Assembly (NCBI RefSeq): GCF_900103535.1
Contig: NZ_FNHQ01000008.1
Span: 38,381 to 102,380 of the forward strand
DNA length: 64,000 nt
Direction of reading: 5' to 3'
Source of the DNA: Megasphaera paucivorans
Lineage (GTDB): Bacteria; Bacillota; Negativicutes; Veillonellales; Megasphaeraceae
The notes under the pieces were generated by a model. The model had not been told where the DNA came from. It saw only the letters and a list, made by a program, of their open reading frames with translations, and did not search any database. Positions 18,016 to 26,816 of this stretch are shown one piece after another. A program made the translations under genes and the position numbers. Positions within the stretch are counted from its first letter, which is position 1, and the number at the start of each line of letters is the position of its first letter.

Positions 18016-19299
18016 ATGAAAAAAATTACCTTACCGTTTGGACAGGAGACACTAGAGATTTCCCTGCCTGATGAAAGAGTGGCAGGCATATTAGTTTCTC
18101 ATGCACACGAATATAAAGCGGCTAAAACGGAAACAGAACTTGTTTCGGAAGCCTTAGCTAATCCAATTGGCAGTCCGAGATTAAGTGAACTGGCTAAAGG
18201 AAAGTCAACGTGTGTTATCATTTCCAGTGATCATACGCGTCCGGTTCCCAGCCATATTATTATGCCGCAGTTATTAAAGGAATTACGCGCGGCTAATCCG
18301 GATATTGTTATCAGTATATTGGTGGCTACAGGTATGCACCGTCCACCGACAAAAGATGAATTAATTCAAAAATATGGGGCTGAAATAGCAAATAAGGAAT
18401 CATTTATTATTCATGTGAGTCGAAATGATGACGATATGGTCAGTGTGGGAACATTGCCTTCTGGTGGAGACTGCCGCATTAATAAAGCGGCTGCCAATGC
18501 AGATTTACTTATATCTGAAGGATTTATAGAACCTCATTTCTTTGCAGGCATGTCGGGCGGAAGAAAGTCTGTTCTTCCGGGAATTGCCAGTCAGGTGACC
18601 GTCCTAGCGAATCATTGTTCTGAATTCATTGATAATCCCAATGCACGTACAGGAATTCTTAAGGGAAATCCGATTCATGAGGATATGTTGTATGCAGCGA
18701 AAGCTGCTAAATTGGCGTTTATCTGTAATGTTGTCATCAATGCTGATAAAAAAATTATTGCTGCATTTGCCGGAGACTGTGAGAAAGCACATTATCAAGG
18801 GGTTGAGTTTGAAATGGCTCTTGCGGGTGTTCGGCCGGTGCCTGCCGACATTGTAGTATCTACCAATGGCGGATATCCCTTAGATCAAAATTTGTATCAG
18901 TCAGTAAAAGGGATGACGGCAGCAGAAGCAACTTGCAAAGAGGGAGGCGTTATTATTATGTGCTCTGCTTGCAGTGACGGACATGGCGGAATTGATTTTT
19001 ACAATACCTTAAAAGAGTCATCGGATATTCAGCAAGCGATGAATATCATAATAAGTCGCAGTCGAAATGAAACTGTATTTGATCAGTGGGAATCACAAAT
19101 CCTATTGCGGCTGCTGCTTCATTTTACGATTATTATGGTAACGCGGGCTCCCAAACAGCTTGTGGAAGATATGCATTTAAGATATGCAGAAACCTTTGAA
19201 GATGCTTTGCAGCAAGCGGATGATATATTGTGGCATAAGGGAATACAAAATCCTAAAATTACGATTATTCCGGATGGAGTATCTGTTATTGTCAAGTAG
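18016..19299 (+). CDS. larA: LarA-type nickel-pincer racemase, probably lactate racemase
   Basis: 427 residues. LarA interconverts D- and L-lactate with a nickel-pincer nucleotide cofactor. All key residues fall at the Lactiplantibacillus LarA numbering: catalytic His108 (ATGMHRPPT) and His174 (EPHFFAGMSG), Lys184 that carries the cofactor (GGRKSVLPG) and His200 that binds nickel (ANHCSEF). The conserved DHTRP near residue 72 is also present. The neighbouring lactate permease supports lactate as substrate, though LarA homologues racemise other hydroxyacids such as malate. The cofactor-making genes larB, larC and larE are not in the window and must be elsewhere. Confidence 0.88.
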   Translation: MKKITLPFGQETLEISLPDERVAGILVSHAHEYKAAKTETELVSEALANPIGSPRLSELAKGKSTCVIISSDHTRPVPSHIIMPQLLKELRAANPDIVISILVATGMHRPPTKDELIQKYGAEIANKESFIIHVSRNDDDMVSVGTLPSGGDCRINKAAANADLLISEGFIEPHFFAGMSGGRKSVLPGIASQVTVLANHCSEFIDNPNARTGILKGNPIHEDMLYAAKAAKLAFICNVVINADKKIIAAFAGDCEKAHYQGVEFEMALAGVRPVPADIVVSTNGGYPLDQNLYQSVKGMTAAEATCKEGGVIIMCSACSDGHGGIDFYNTLKESSDIQQAMNIIISRSRNETVFDQWESQILLRLLLHFTIIMVTRAPKQLVEDMHLRYAETFEDALQQADDILWHKGIQNPKITIIPDGVSVIVK

Positions 19300-19405
19300 A
19301 TAGAAACTGGGAAGGCTTCCAAGGTGAAGTGTTTCTCATCGGTGCATGAAGATTTTTAATATATTTGTAGTTAATTTTTAAAATATTTGGCTGTACAATA
19401 TAAGG

Positions 19406-19457
19406 ACACGGATAAGTGTATGAAGTATTTCTTCTTAGATTTGTCCGTGTTTTTTTG
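19406..19457 (+). terminator. Terminator after larA
   Basis: ACACGGA (19406-19412) pairs with TCCGTGT (19444-19450), with inner AAG/CTT pairing, followed by TTTTTTG. Confidence 0.75.
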
Positions 19458-19531
19458 TATAGCGGGAATGTCGAATAGTTAATTTATAATCTGTCAAAAA
19501 GATAAAATACTTACAGTAAGAAGGTGTTTTT

Positions 19532-20896
19532 ATGGATTTTTTTTCTATTTTTAAAGGTATTATCCAAGCAGGCCCTACGGTTTTATTGCCAATTATTATT
19601 TTCTTTCTTGCCGTAGTATTTCGTGTATCCTTGGATAAGGCTTTACATAGTGCATTAACAGTGGGGGCGGGTTTTATTGGCTTGAAAGTTATTATTCAGT
19701 TTATGGCGAATGATCTGGGGCCTGCGACTAAGGCCATGGTTGCTCATATGGGAGTAAACCTTAATGTCATAGATATGGGATTTGGGACAGTGGCAGCAAT
19801 TGGCTGGAGTACTCCGATTGTTCCCATAATTGTACTCCTTATTATGGTAATGAATATGGTATTACTTGTTTTAAATAAGACCAATACACTCAGTGTTGAT
19901 ATTTGGAATTATCACCATTCTCTGTCAATGGGTGCGTTTGTATATTTTACTACAAACAATATTTTTATCGCAGTAACAGCAGCCGCTTTTACTGCGTTAG
20001 TGATGTTTAAAATGTCTGATTGGGCATCTCCTTTAATTAGCAATTATTATAAAATTCCGGGAGTTACTATTCCTGCTTTGCATGCGTTAATGAATTTACC
20101 TATTGTTATGCCGCTTAATCTTTTATTTGACCATATCCCCGGCGTAAAAGATGTGAATATTAATATGGATACATTGCGCAAATATATGGGGCCATTTGGA
20201 CAACCGCTTGTCATAGGATTGATTTTAGGATTGGGTATCGGGGTGTGTGCTGGGTATGATATTTATAAAGCATTTGGTTTAGGAGTAAACATGGCAGCAG
20301 TCATGTTGCTTTTACCTAAAATGACGGGATTGTTTGTTACTGGATTGAAACCGATTTCTGCACGGGCAAAAGAAATTACGGATGCCAAATTAAAAGGACG
20401 ATCTATTTTTATTGGGTTAGATCCTGCCATTTTATTTGGGGATCCGGCAGTTATTACTACAGCGTTACTGATGGTGCCTATTCTTATTATTATGACTATT
20501 ATTTTACCGGGCAATAATTTTCTTCCTTTTGCGGATTTAGGGGCATTGCCTTATAAAGTAGCCATGTGCGTTGCTGTGACAAATGGAAATATTTTTCGCA
20601 GTATATTTTTTTGTACAATCGCATTTATTCCCTATTTTTATTGTGCTACATGGACCGCTGCCATGGTTACAAATACTGCTAAAGCAGTAGGATTAGGGAG
20701 CAGTATCCCGAGTGGAATGCTGATTAGTTCATTTACAGGTACGACGATGCCTCTTACGTTTTTAATATACAAAGCATGCATTGGTAATCTTTGGATTACA
20801 TTACCACTGCTTTTGATATCGTTTGTGATTGGTTGGTTTGTGATCGATAAAAAAGTTTTACCAAAATTAAAGATTATTAAAGCGTATCAAAAATAA
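19532..20896 (+). CDS. PTS galactitol-type IIC component (EIIC-GAT family), orphan
   Basis: 454 residues with about 11 hydrophobic segments. The N-terminus (GIIQAGPTVLLPIIIFFLAVVFRVSLDKALHSALTVGAGFIGL) and the NYHHSLSMGAFVYF, VNINMDTLRKYMGPFGQP and LGLDPAILFGDPAVI-like stretches match the GatC/EIIC-GAT membrane component. No EIIA or EIIB subunit is encoded nearby, so it cannot act as a PTS permease on its own; either it uses subunits made elsewhere or works as a non-PTS transporter. It lies between larA and a 2-hydroxycarboxylate transporter, which hints at a hydroxyacid or polyol substrate. Start ATG has AGAAGG 9 nt upstream. Confidence 0.85.
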   Translation: MDFFSIFKGIIQAGPTVLLPIIIFFLAVVFRVSLDKALHSALTVGAGFIGLKVIIQFMANDLGPATKAMVAHMGVNLNVIDMGFGTVAAIGWSTPIVPIIVLLIMVMNMVLLVLNKTNTLSVDIWNYHHSLSMGAFVYFTTNNIFIAVTAAAFTALVMFKMSDWASPLISNYYKIPGVTIPALHALMNLPIVMPLNLLFDHIPGVKDVNINMDTLRKYMGPFGQPLVIGLILGLGIGVCAGYDIYKAFGLGVNMAAVMLLLPKMTGLFVTGLKPISARAKEITDAKLKGRSIFIGLDPAILFGDPAVITTALLMVPILIIMTIILPGNNFLPFADLGALPYKVAMCVAVTNGNIFRSIFFCTIAFIPYFYCATWTAAMVTNTAKAVGLGSSIPSGMLISSFTGTTMPLTFLIYKACIGNLWITLPLLLISFVIGWFVIDKKVLPKLKIIKAYQK

Positions 20897-20952
20897 AAAT
20901 GAGGGATACTATGTAGTTATCTTAATCATTTTGACTTGGATACAGTATCCGT

Positions 20953-21002
20953 ATGCAGATACATGGGAGAAATATATTTTCTTATATGTATCTGCATTTT
21001 TT
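20953..21002 (+). terminator. Terminator after the PTS IIC gene
   Basis: ATGCAGATACAT (20953-20964) pairs perfectly with 20986-20997, then TTTTTTG. Confidence 0.85.
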
Positions 21003-21112
21003 GATGGTGCAATAATGAGATAGGTATATTCATAATAATCTCTATGCGAAGATGTAATTTTATCATAAATAAACATATCTGTATAACAAATTAGCATAAT
21101 AGTTATTATAAA

Positions 21113-21148
21113 TTTTTATGGACGGGTATCAACATTCCATATTTTACA
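21113..21148 (+). promoter_or_regulatory. Conserved 36-nt motif, candidate LysR operator (copy 1, transporter)
   Basis: Begins TTTTTATGGA and ends TATTTTACA with a central GTATC. It matches the element at 23841-23876 at 27 of 36 positions, including 10 at the left end and 9 at the right end. Position about 110-145 nt before the transporter start fits a regulator site of the cognate LysR gene in between. Confidence 0.6.
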
Positions 21149-21257
21149 AAATAGTCATAATACAGTACTATAAACTCATAAAGCATATCGTCTAAAGCTA
21201 TGGATAAAAGTAAATATTAATTAGCAGGGAAGAATTCATTTATTAGGAGGCTGGATT

Positions 21258-22604
21258 ATGTTAAATTTAGAGACACAGAATGGGGCATTGGAGCGGTCGA
21301 CATTTCAATCGAAGCTTTTTGGAATTAAAATCAATATCGTTCCCTTGGGCATCTATTTATTTATGCTTGTTTGTATGTTTTTAGCAGTAAACAGAGGTCT
21401 TATGCCGTCGGGACTTATCGGAGGCATGACGTTGCTGGCACTTTATGGATATGCTTGCGCGGAATTGGGCGGACGCATCCCGCTTTTAAAATATGTTGGC
21501 GGCACGGTTATTATGGCTACTTTTCTTCCTTCCTATTTGGTATATGTCGATTTGATTCCGAAACTGGCTGTAACATCTATTGTAACCTTTATGAAGACTA
21601 CTAATTTCTTATATGTATATATTGCTTGTTTAGTAGTAGGCAGTATCTGCAGCATGAATCGATATGTATTAGTAAAAGCATTTCTTAAGATGTTTGTACC
21701 TTTAGTTATCGGTACTATTGTGGCTATGGCAGTAGGTACTTTAGCAGGTGTGCTTCTTGGTATTGGCTGGTATCATACATTTTTCTTTATTGTCATCCCT
21801 ATACTTGCCGGCGGCGTGGGAGAAGGTGCCCTTCCGCTTTCAATGGGGTATTCTTCTATCATGGGAACGGAACAAGATGCCATTTTTGCCTCTGTTCTTC
21901 CTTGTGTTATGTTGGGGAGTCTTCTGGCTATTATTATTTCCGGTGGATTAAACATGTTAGGACAAAAGCATCCTGAGTATACGGGAAATGGAAACTTATT
22001 AAAAACTGGCGATGATGAAGTATTAAAAGCAGCAGCGATTGCTGAAGAAGAAAAAAAGAAAATACCTATTGATAATACGAAAATGCTTAACGTTGCTTTA
22101 TTTGCGTTTTCCTTGTTTATTGGCGGGACTTGGGTGGATTCTGTCATTGGTTTACCAGCGCCTATTGTTATGCTGGTGACCGCAGTTTGCTTGAAGGCTG
22201 CCGGACTTGTACCCGATTATGTGGATCAAGGCGCACATGCTTTGTTTCGCTTTATAGTTCTTTTCACTCCCCCGTTATTGCTGGGTGTAGGCGTTGCTAT
22301 GACACCTTGGAAAAATGTTGTCGCTGTATTTACCAATCCTGCATATCTTGTTATTATTTTCATAACAGTGGCCTCTCTTATTGCAACTGCATGGTTTATC
22401 AGTCAGAAATTGAATATGAATCCAGTGGAAGCAGCTATGGTAGTCGCTTGTCACAGCGGACAGGGCGGAACGGGTGATGTTGCGATTCTAACTGCCGGTA
22501 AACGATTGGAATTGATGCCGTTTGCTCAAGTATCTACACGCCTTGGCGGTGTTGCCAACGTGACGATGGCAATTGCGCTAATGCGTATTTTGGCAGGAAA
22601 TTAA
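21258..22604 (+). CDS. 2-hydroxycarboxylate transporter (CitS/CitP/MleP family), likely citrate/malate carrier
   Basis: 448 residues. Family signatures are the two GGxG reentrant-loop motifs, GGVGEGALPLSMGYS in the N-half and CHSGQGGTGDVAILTAG in the C-half, and the C-terminal STRLGGVANV containing the conserved substrate-binding Arg. The family moves citrate, malate or citramalate with Na+ or H+, or exchanges citrate for lactate. Its place just upstream of a LysR regulator, pckA and citDEF makes citrate the best guess. A cytoplasmic charged loop lies at about residues 235-272. AGGAGG precedes the ATG by 8 nt. Confidence 0.92.
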   Translation: MLNLETQNGALERSTFQSKLFGIKINIVPLGIYLFMLVCMFLAVNRGLMPSGLIGGMTLLALYGYACAELGGRIPLLKYVGGTVIMATFLPSYLVYVDLIPKLAVTSIVTFMKTTNFLYVYIACLVVGSICSMNRYVLVKAFLKMFVPLVIGTIVAMAVGTLAGVLLGIGWYHTFFFIVIPILAGGVGEGALPLSMGYSSIMGTEQDAIFASVLPCVMLGSLLAIIISGGLNMLGQKHPEYTGNGNLLKTGDDEVLKAAAIAEEEKKKIPIDNTKMLNVALFAFSLFIGGTWVDSVIGLPAPIVMLVTAVCLKAAGLVPDYVDQGAHALFRFIVLFTPPLLLGVGVAMTPWKNVVAVFTNPAYLVIIFITVASLIATAWFISQKLNMNPVEAAMVVACHSGQGGTGDVAILTAGKRLELMPFAQVSTRLGGVANVTMAIALMRILAGN

Positions 22605-22614
22605 TCTGTTGGGA

Positions 22615-22660
22615 AAACAGTAAGAATTGAGACTGAAATTATCAATTCTTACTGTTTTCT
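22615..22660 (+). terminator. Terminator after the hydroxycarboxylate transporter
   Basis: AAACAGTAAGAATTGA (22615-22630) pairs perfectly with 22642-22657 across an 11-nt loop; TT and CTTG follow. AT-rich arms with A and T tracts mean it may act in both directions. Confidence 0.8.
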
Positions 22661-22781
22661 TGTGTGTGAAACAACGTGTTAGTATAAATCCGGCTATGTG
22701 TATTAAGGAAATGGATGTTTTTATGGACAGTCACCCTGATTACCTTTAAGACGATACATACGATACGGCAGACATAGTTCT

Positions 22782-22829
22782 AACTGCTACACGAACCTTT
22801 GTACGAATGGGGTGTAGCAGTTTTTTTGT
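22782..22829 (+). terminator. Second terminator before lysR
   Basis: AACTGCTACAC (22782-22792) pairs with GTGTAGCAGTT (22812-22822), followed by TTTTTG. Confidence 0.8.
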
Positions 22830-22909
22830 GAATACGATGTATTTAATTTACAGTTGTATCGTTTAATAGTATTATTAAAGCATACAAAACAGAAAAGGAG
22901 GGATATCTA

Positions 22910-23770
22910 TTGGATGATCGAGATTGGCAGATATTATATATTCTTTATAAAGAAAAGAATATTACGAAAACAGCGCAGCTTTTGTATATTTCTCAGCCCG
23001 CTTTGACAGCACGGCTAAAGCATATTGAACAATGTTTCAATGTGACGGTAGTGAATCGAGGACATAAGGGAGTTACGTTTACAACAGAAGGAGAGTATCT
23101 GGCACGTGTTGCAGAGAGTATGATGCAGCAAATGCGCCATATTCGTGAAGAAGTGTCAAATTTGGATACCAGTATGCGCGGGGTATTATTTATCGGGGCA
23201 TCCAGTTATTTTACTATGTTTACTATGCCCAAAGTATTAAAGAAATTTAAAGAACTATATCCTAATATTGATTTTAATGTTACTACGACCTGGAGTCAGG
23301 ATGTTAGCAAATTATTAGACAATCAGCAAATTCATATTGGATTTGTTAGTGCCGATTACGGGGCATGTTCTACACGGGAAGTGCTATATGAAGAACCGAT
23401 ATGCATCGCATCTAGCCAGGCATTTCAATTAGAAGATATCCCTTTTCTGCCACGTATTGATTATGATACCGACGGTATGATAAAATTGCGTATTGATAAA
23501 TGGTGGCGGCAGCATTTTAATAATCCGCCTTTAATCAATATGAAAGTAGACCGGCTGGCAACTTGCCGGGAAATGATCAAAGCGGGATTAGGGTATGGCA
23601 TTGTTCCCTCACGGATTATTCGGGGGCTGGATGATATATATACGTATAAACTTCAAGATGAACAGGGACAGGATCTTATTCGAAAGACATGGCTGCTATA
23701 TCATCCGGAAGTTGTGAATTTGCGAATTGCAAAAGTATTTATTGATTTTGTTAAAAACTTTGAATTTTAA
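22910..23770 (+). CDS. LysR-family transcriptional regulator, probable activator of citrate genes
   Basis: 286 residues. The N-terminal winged helix-turn-helix (NITKTAQLLYISQPALTARLKHIEQCF, residues ~15-42) is classical LysR, followed by a periplasmic-binding-protein-like effector domain. The TTG start at 22910 follows AAAAGGAGGG by 7 nt; no in-frame ATG is near. Lying between the hydroxycarboxylate transporter and pckA-citDEF, it is the obvious candidate for binding the 36-nt motif found upstream of both. Effector is unknown; a hydroxyacid such as citrate is likely from context. Confidence 0.9.
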   Translation: MDDRDWQILYILYKEKNITKTAQLLYISQPALTARLKHIEQCFNVTVVNRGHKGVTFTTEGEYLARVAESMMQQMRHIREEVSNLDTSMRGVLFIGASSYFTMFTMPKVLKKFKELYPNIDFNVTTTWSQDVSKLLDNQQIHIGFVSADYGACSTREVLYEEPICIASSQAFQLEDIPFLPRIDYDTDGMIKLRIDKWWRQHFNNPPLINMKVDRLATCREMIKAGLGYGIVPSRIIRGLDDIYTYKLQDEQGQDLIRKTWLLYHPEVVNLRIAKVFIDFVKNFEF

Positions 23771-23780
23771 TAGAAAGAAA

Positions 23781-23818
23781 AGATCTGAAGGATTTAGTGT
23801 CCATCAGGTCTTTTTGTT
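23781..23818 (+). terminator. Terminator after lysR
   Basis: AGATCTGA (23781-23788) pairs with TCAGGTCT (23804-23811, one G-T), followed by TTTTGTTTTT. Confidence 0.75.
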
Positions 23819-23840
23819 TTTCTAAAACAGCTATCAAATT

Positions 23841-23876
23841 TTTTTATGGATAAGTATCGAAACCCAGTATTTTACA
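23841..23876 (+). promoter_or_regulatory. Conserved 36-nt motif, candidate LysR operator (copy 2, pckA)
   Basis: TTTTTATGGA...GTATC...TATTTTACA, 27/36 identical to 21113-21148. It ends about 100 nt before the pckA start, the same relative position as copy 1 has to the transporter. Confidence 0.6.
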
Positions 23877-23976
23877 GTATCGACAGCATGCGATATCCTA
23901 CAGATAGGAAGAATAATAACTCAATTGATGTATAACTGTAGATTATAGGAAAATCAGTTATGAAGGAGGAACAGCG

Positions 23977-25614
23977 ATGGAGACATTTGGTTTAGAAAAA
24001 CTGGGAATGCATAATCTGAAATCTGTACACCGTAATTTACCCCCTGCGGTTTTGACAGAAGAAGCTGTTAAAAGGGGGGAGGGAATTATAAGCGAAACAG
24101 GTGCATTATTTGTCAATACCGGTAAATTTACAGGCCGAGCTTCAAAGGATAAATTTATTGTCGATACACCTGCTGTTCATGACAAAATTTGCTGGGGCAA
24201 TGTTAACAGGCCTATTAGTAAACAAAAATTTGATGTGTTAAAGGAAAAATTGACTGCTTATCTGCAAAATACAGATATATTTATATTTGATGGATTTGCC
24301 GGTGCCGATCCGGCAAGCACAAAAAAGTTTCGTATTGTAAATGAGTATGCAAGTCAAAATTTATTTATGCATGATCTGTTGATACGCCCTACAGAATCGC
24401 AATTAGAGAAGTTCGGAGAGCCGGATTTTACTATTATTGCCGCCCCCAGCTTTATGTGTGATCCCTTGACAGATGGGGTTCATTCAGAAGCAGCTATTAT
24501 TATTGATTATGAAGCTAAAATGGTGCTTATTGCCGGAACACAGTATTCTGGAGAAATAAAAAAAGCTGTCTTCGCTATTATGAATTATCTTATGCCGCAG
24601 GAAGATATCCTGCCGATGCATTGCTCTGCCAATATGGATCCCAAAACAAAAGAAACGGCTATCTTTTTCGGTCTTTCCGGTACAGGTAAGACTACACTTT
24701 CTGCAGATCCTGAACGTATATTGATTGGGGATGATGAACATGGCTGGTCTGATACAGGCGTGTTTAATTTTGAAGGCGGGTGTTATGCAAAGTGCATTCA
24801 TTTGAATCCTGAAAATGAACCGGAAATTTATCATGCGATCCGTTTTGGCAGTCTTGTGGAAAATGTTGTTATTGATCCGATTACGCGTAAGCCGGATTAT
24901 GATGATAACAGCTTATCCGAAAATACACGTGTGGGATATCCGATAGAATTTATCCCTAATGTAGCGATTCCTGGGATCGGGGGTATTCCCAAAGTTATTA
25001 TTTTTTTGGCTGCAGATAGTTTTGGTGTTCTGCCTCCTATTTCCCGGCTTGATAAAAATGCGGCAATGTACCATTTTGTGACGGGCTTTACCTCCAAGGT
25101 AGCCGGTACGGAGCAGGGAATTACAGAACCGGTGCCAACTTTTTCTACACTTTTTGGGGAGCCTTTTATGCCGCTGCATCCCGATGTATATGCCCATATG
25201 CTGGGAGAGAAAATTGAAAAATACAATACGAAAGTATATTTGGTAAATACCGGATGGACCGGTGGCTCCTATGGAACGGGAAACCGTATGAAGCTTTCTT
25301 ATACACGCGCTATGATAACCGCTGCACTCAATGGTGAATTGGATACTGCTGCATACAAGCACGACGCAGTGTTTAATTTAGATGTACCGCAGCATTGTTC
25401 CCATGTGCCTGAGCGTATCATGAATCCCAGAGATACATGGAAAGATAAAAATGCTTATGACAGAACCGCCAAAAAATTAGCAAAGATGTTTTATGAAAAT
25501 TTTATGGAAAAATATCCTACTATGCCAAAGGAAATAATTAATGCCGGTCCCGGCGGCGAATTGACGGTAAAGGAAGATACATATTTTAATGAGAATTGTG
25601 CGAGGGCAATGTGA
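23977..25614 (+). CDS. pckA: Phosphoenolpyruvate carboxykinase (ATP)
   Basis: 545 residues. Interconverts oxaloacetate + ATP and PEP + ADP + CO2. The kinase P-loop GLSGTGKTT is at ~232-240, followed by the metal site GDDEHGW and the upstream RPTE and FTGRASKDKF substrate motifs, all as in ATP-dependent PEPCK. It heads a tight run with citD, citE and citF. In that setting it most plausibly turns citrate-derived oxaloacetate into PEP with capture of ATP, rather than serving gluconeogenesis alone. AAGGAGG precedes the ATG by 8 nt. Confidence 0.96.
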   Translation: METFGLEKLGMHNLKSVHRNLPPAVLTEEAVKRGEGIISETGALFVNTGKFTGRASKDKFIVDTPAVHDKICWGNVNRPISKQKFDVLKEKLTAYLQNTDIFIFDGFAGADPASTKKFRIVNEYASQNLFMHDLLIRPTESQLEKFGEPDFTIIAAPSFMCDPLTDGVHSEAAIIIDYEAKMVLIAGTQYSGEIKKAVFAIMNYLMPQEDILPMHCSANMDPKTKETAIFFGLSGTGKTTLSADPERILIGDDEHGWSDTGVFNFEGGCYAKCIHLNPENEPEIYHAIRFGSLVENVVIDPITRKPDYDDNSLSENTRVGYPIEFIPNVAIPGIGGIPKVIIFLAADSFGVLPPISRLDKNAAMYHFVTGFTSKVAGTEQGITEPVPTFSTLFGEPFMPLHPDVYAHMLGEKIEKYNTKVYLVNTGWTGGSYGTGNRMKLSYTRAMITAALNGELDTAAYKHDAVFNLDVPQHCSHVPERIMNPRDTWKDKNAYDRTAKKLAKMFYENFMEKYPTMPKEIINAGPGGELTVKEDTYFNENCARAM

Positions 25615-25629
25615 AGGAGGAGTTTTTAT

Positions 25630-25914
25630 ATGGCAAATGTACTTGTGACATCGGCTTCTGCCGGTTTTGATGAAAAACAAGATGTATTAGTAACAGCAAC
25701 AGCAGGTGAACCTGGTTCTGGAATCAGTATCCATCTGCAATCAAAGGTGATGCGGCAATACGGAACGCATATAAAGGAACTTATTAAAAATACGGTTGCA
25801 AATGCAGGATTTGAAGATGTCGTTTTGGATGTTAAAGATAATGGAGCATGGGATTATACCCTGGCAGCTCGTGTGGAAAGTGCACTGGAACGGGGGATGA
25901 ATCATGCTGAATAA
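25630..25914 (+). CDS. citD: Citrate lyase acyl carrier protein (gamma subunit), lacking the usual prosthetic-group serine
   Basis: 94 residues with CitD features: an N-terminal SAG motif, the middle VMRQYGTHIKELI, and the C-terminal VKDNGAWDYTLAARVESAL that matches the family DKGALDxxxRARVExAL. In characterised CitD the phosphoribosyl-dephospho-CoA arm is attached to the serine in AGTLES; here the aligned stretch reads AGFDEK, placing Lys16 at that position. The DNA is unambiguous at these codons. Nearby serines are Ser8 and Ser10. The gene is 15 nt after pckA with AAGGAGGAG upstream and overlaps citE by 11 nt. Confidence 0.85.
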   Translation: MANVLVTSASAGFDEKQDVLVTATAGEPGSGISIHLQSKVMRQYGTHIKELIKNTVANAGFEDVVLDVKDNGAWDYTLAARVESALERGMNHAE

Positions 25915-26815
25915 TGAACAGGCAAAAAATAAACTTCGCAGAACTATGATGTTTGTACCGGGGAACAGTCCGAAAATGATTAATGCTGCGGATATTTACG
26001 GTGCAGACAGTCTGATGTTTGATGTGGAAGATTCGATTGCTGTAACTGAAAAAGATACGGCACGAAATCTTGTTGCCCATGCATTGAAATTTATGAAATT
26101 TCAGTCAGAAACCGTAGTACGTATTAATCATCCGACACAAACTCCTTTTGGCATGGAGGACTTGAAGGTTATTTTGCCGGCTAAACCTAATTTAATTCGT
26201 ATGCCTAAAATCGAAGATATAAGTGAAATTGAATTAGTAGCTGATGAAATCGAAAAAGCAGAAAAAAAATATAATTGGCCGGAAGGAACCATCAATATTA
26301 TTGGAGCTATTGAAAGTGTTAAAGGATTATATAATGTAAGAGAAATGTGTAAGCACCCAAGAATGGTGGCGATTGCTTTGGGGGCGGAAGATTTTATTGC
26401 TAATATTAAGACCAACCGCACCAAATATGGTATTGAACTTTATTATTGTCGGGAACAAATTCTCATGGCGGCCAGAGATGCAGAAATCCAGGCATTGGAT
26501 ACTGTATTTTCAGATATTAAGGATATGGATACGTTTAAAGATGAAGTTACAAAAAGCAGAGATATGGGATTTGACGGCAAATCCTGCATTCATCCGAAAC
26601 AAGTATCTGTAGTACATAGCATATATACGCCGACAGATAAACAGATTGCAAAAGCAGTAAAGGTTCTGGATGCATTTACCGCGTCTTTGACAGATAATAA
26701 AGGGGTGTTAAATGTTGATGGAAAAATGATTGATAAACCGATTGTTGTACGCGCGCAGCGTGTGATTGATCAAGCTGTTGCTGCCGGTGTGAATATTGAA
26801 GAAAAGAGGGCTTGA
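25904..26815 (+). CDS. citE: Citrate lyase beta subunit (citryl-CoA lyase)
   Basis: 303 residues, HpcH/HpaI-type TIM barrel. It cleaves the citryl thioester to acetyl thioester and oxaloacetate. Diagnostic: RRTMMFVPGNSPKM, ADSLMFDVEDS with the Mg-binding acidic pair, RINHP for the substrate-binding Arg, GAIES, IALGAEDF and the C-terminal FDGKSCIHPKQV. Everything expected of CitE is present. It starts within the end of citD and ends 1 nt before citF, so the three are translationally linked. Confidence 0.95.
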   Translation: MLNNEQAKNKLRRTMMFVPGNSPKMINAADIYGADSLMFDVEDSIAVTEKDTARNLVAHALKFMKFQSETVVRINHPTQTPFGMEDLKVILPAKPNLIRMPKIEDISEIELVADEIEKAEKKYNWPEGTINIIGAIESVKGLYNVREMCKHPRMVAIALGAEDFIANIKTNRTKYGIELYYCREQILMAARDAEIQALDTVFSDIKDMDTFKDEVTKSRDMGFDGKSCIHPKQVSVVHSIYTPTDKQIAKAVKVLDAFTASLTDNKGVLNVDGKMIDKPIVVRAQRVIDQAVAAGVNIEEKRA

Positions 26816-26816
26816 G

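Larger units (their letters stand above)
20897..21257 (+). other. 361-nt regulatory gap before the hydroxycarboxylate transporter
   Basis: No gene seen. It holds a terminator (20953-21001), AT-rich DNA, a 36-nt motif at 21113-21148 shared with the pckA upstream region, and the transporter's ribosome site. Confidence 0.7.
22605..22909 (+). other. 305-nt gap before lysR with two hairpin terminators
   Basis: Contains two terminators (22615-22660 and 22782-22829) separated by ~120 nt with no convincing gene. The second hairpin implies a short transcript starting between the two, or backup termination. TTTTTATGGA, the left half of the shared operator motif, recurs at 22718-22727. Confidence 0.6.

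Noticed and set aside
22711..22749. Possible 12-codon leader peptide before the second terminator upstream of lysR
   Set aside because: The purine-rich stretch is too close to the ATG to be a ribosome site, there is no codon run suggesting attenuation, and lysR starts well beyond the terminator.
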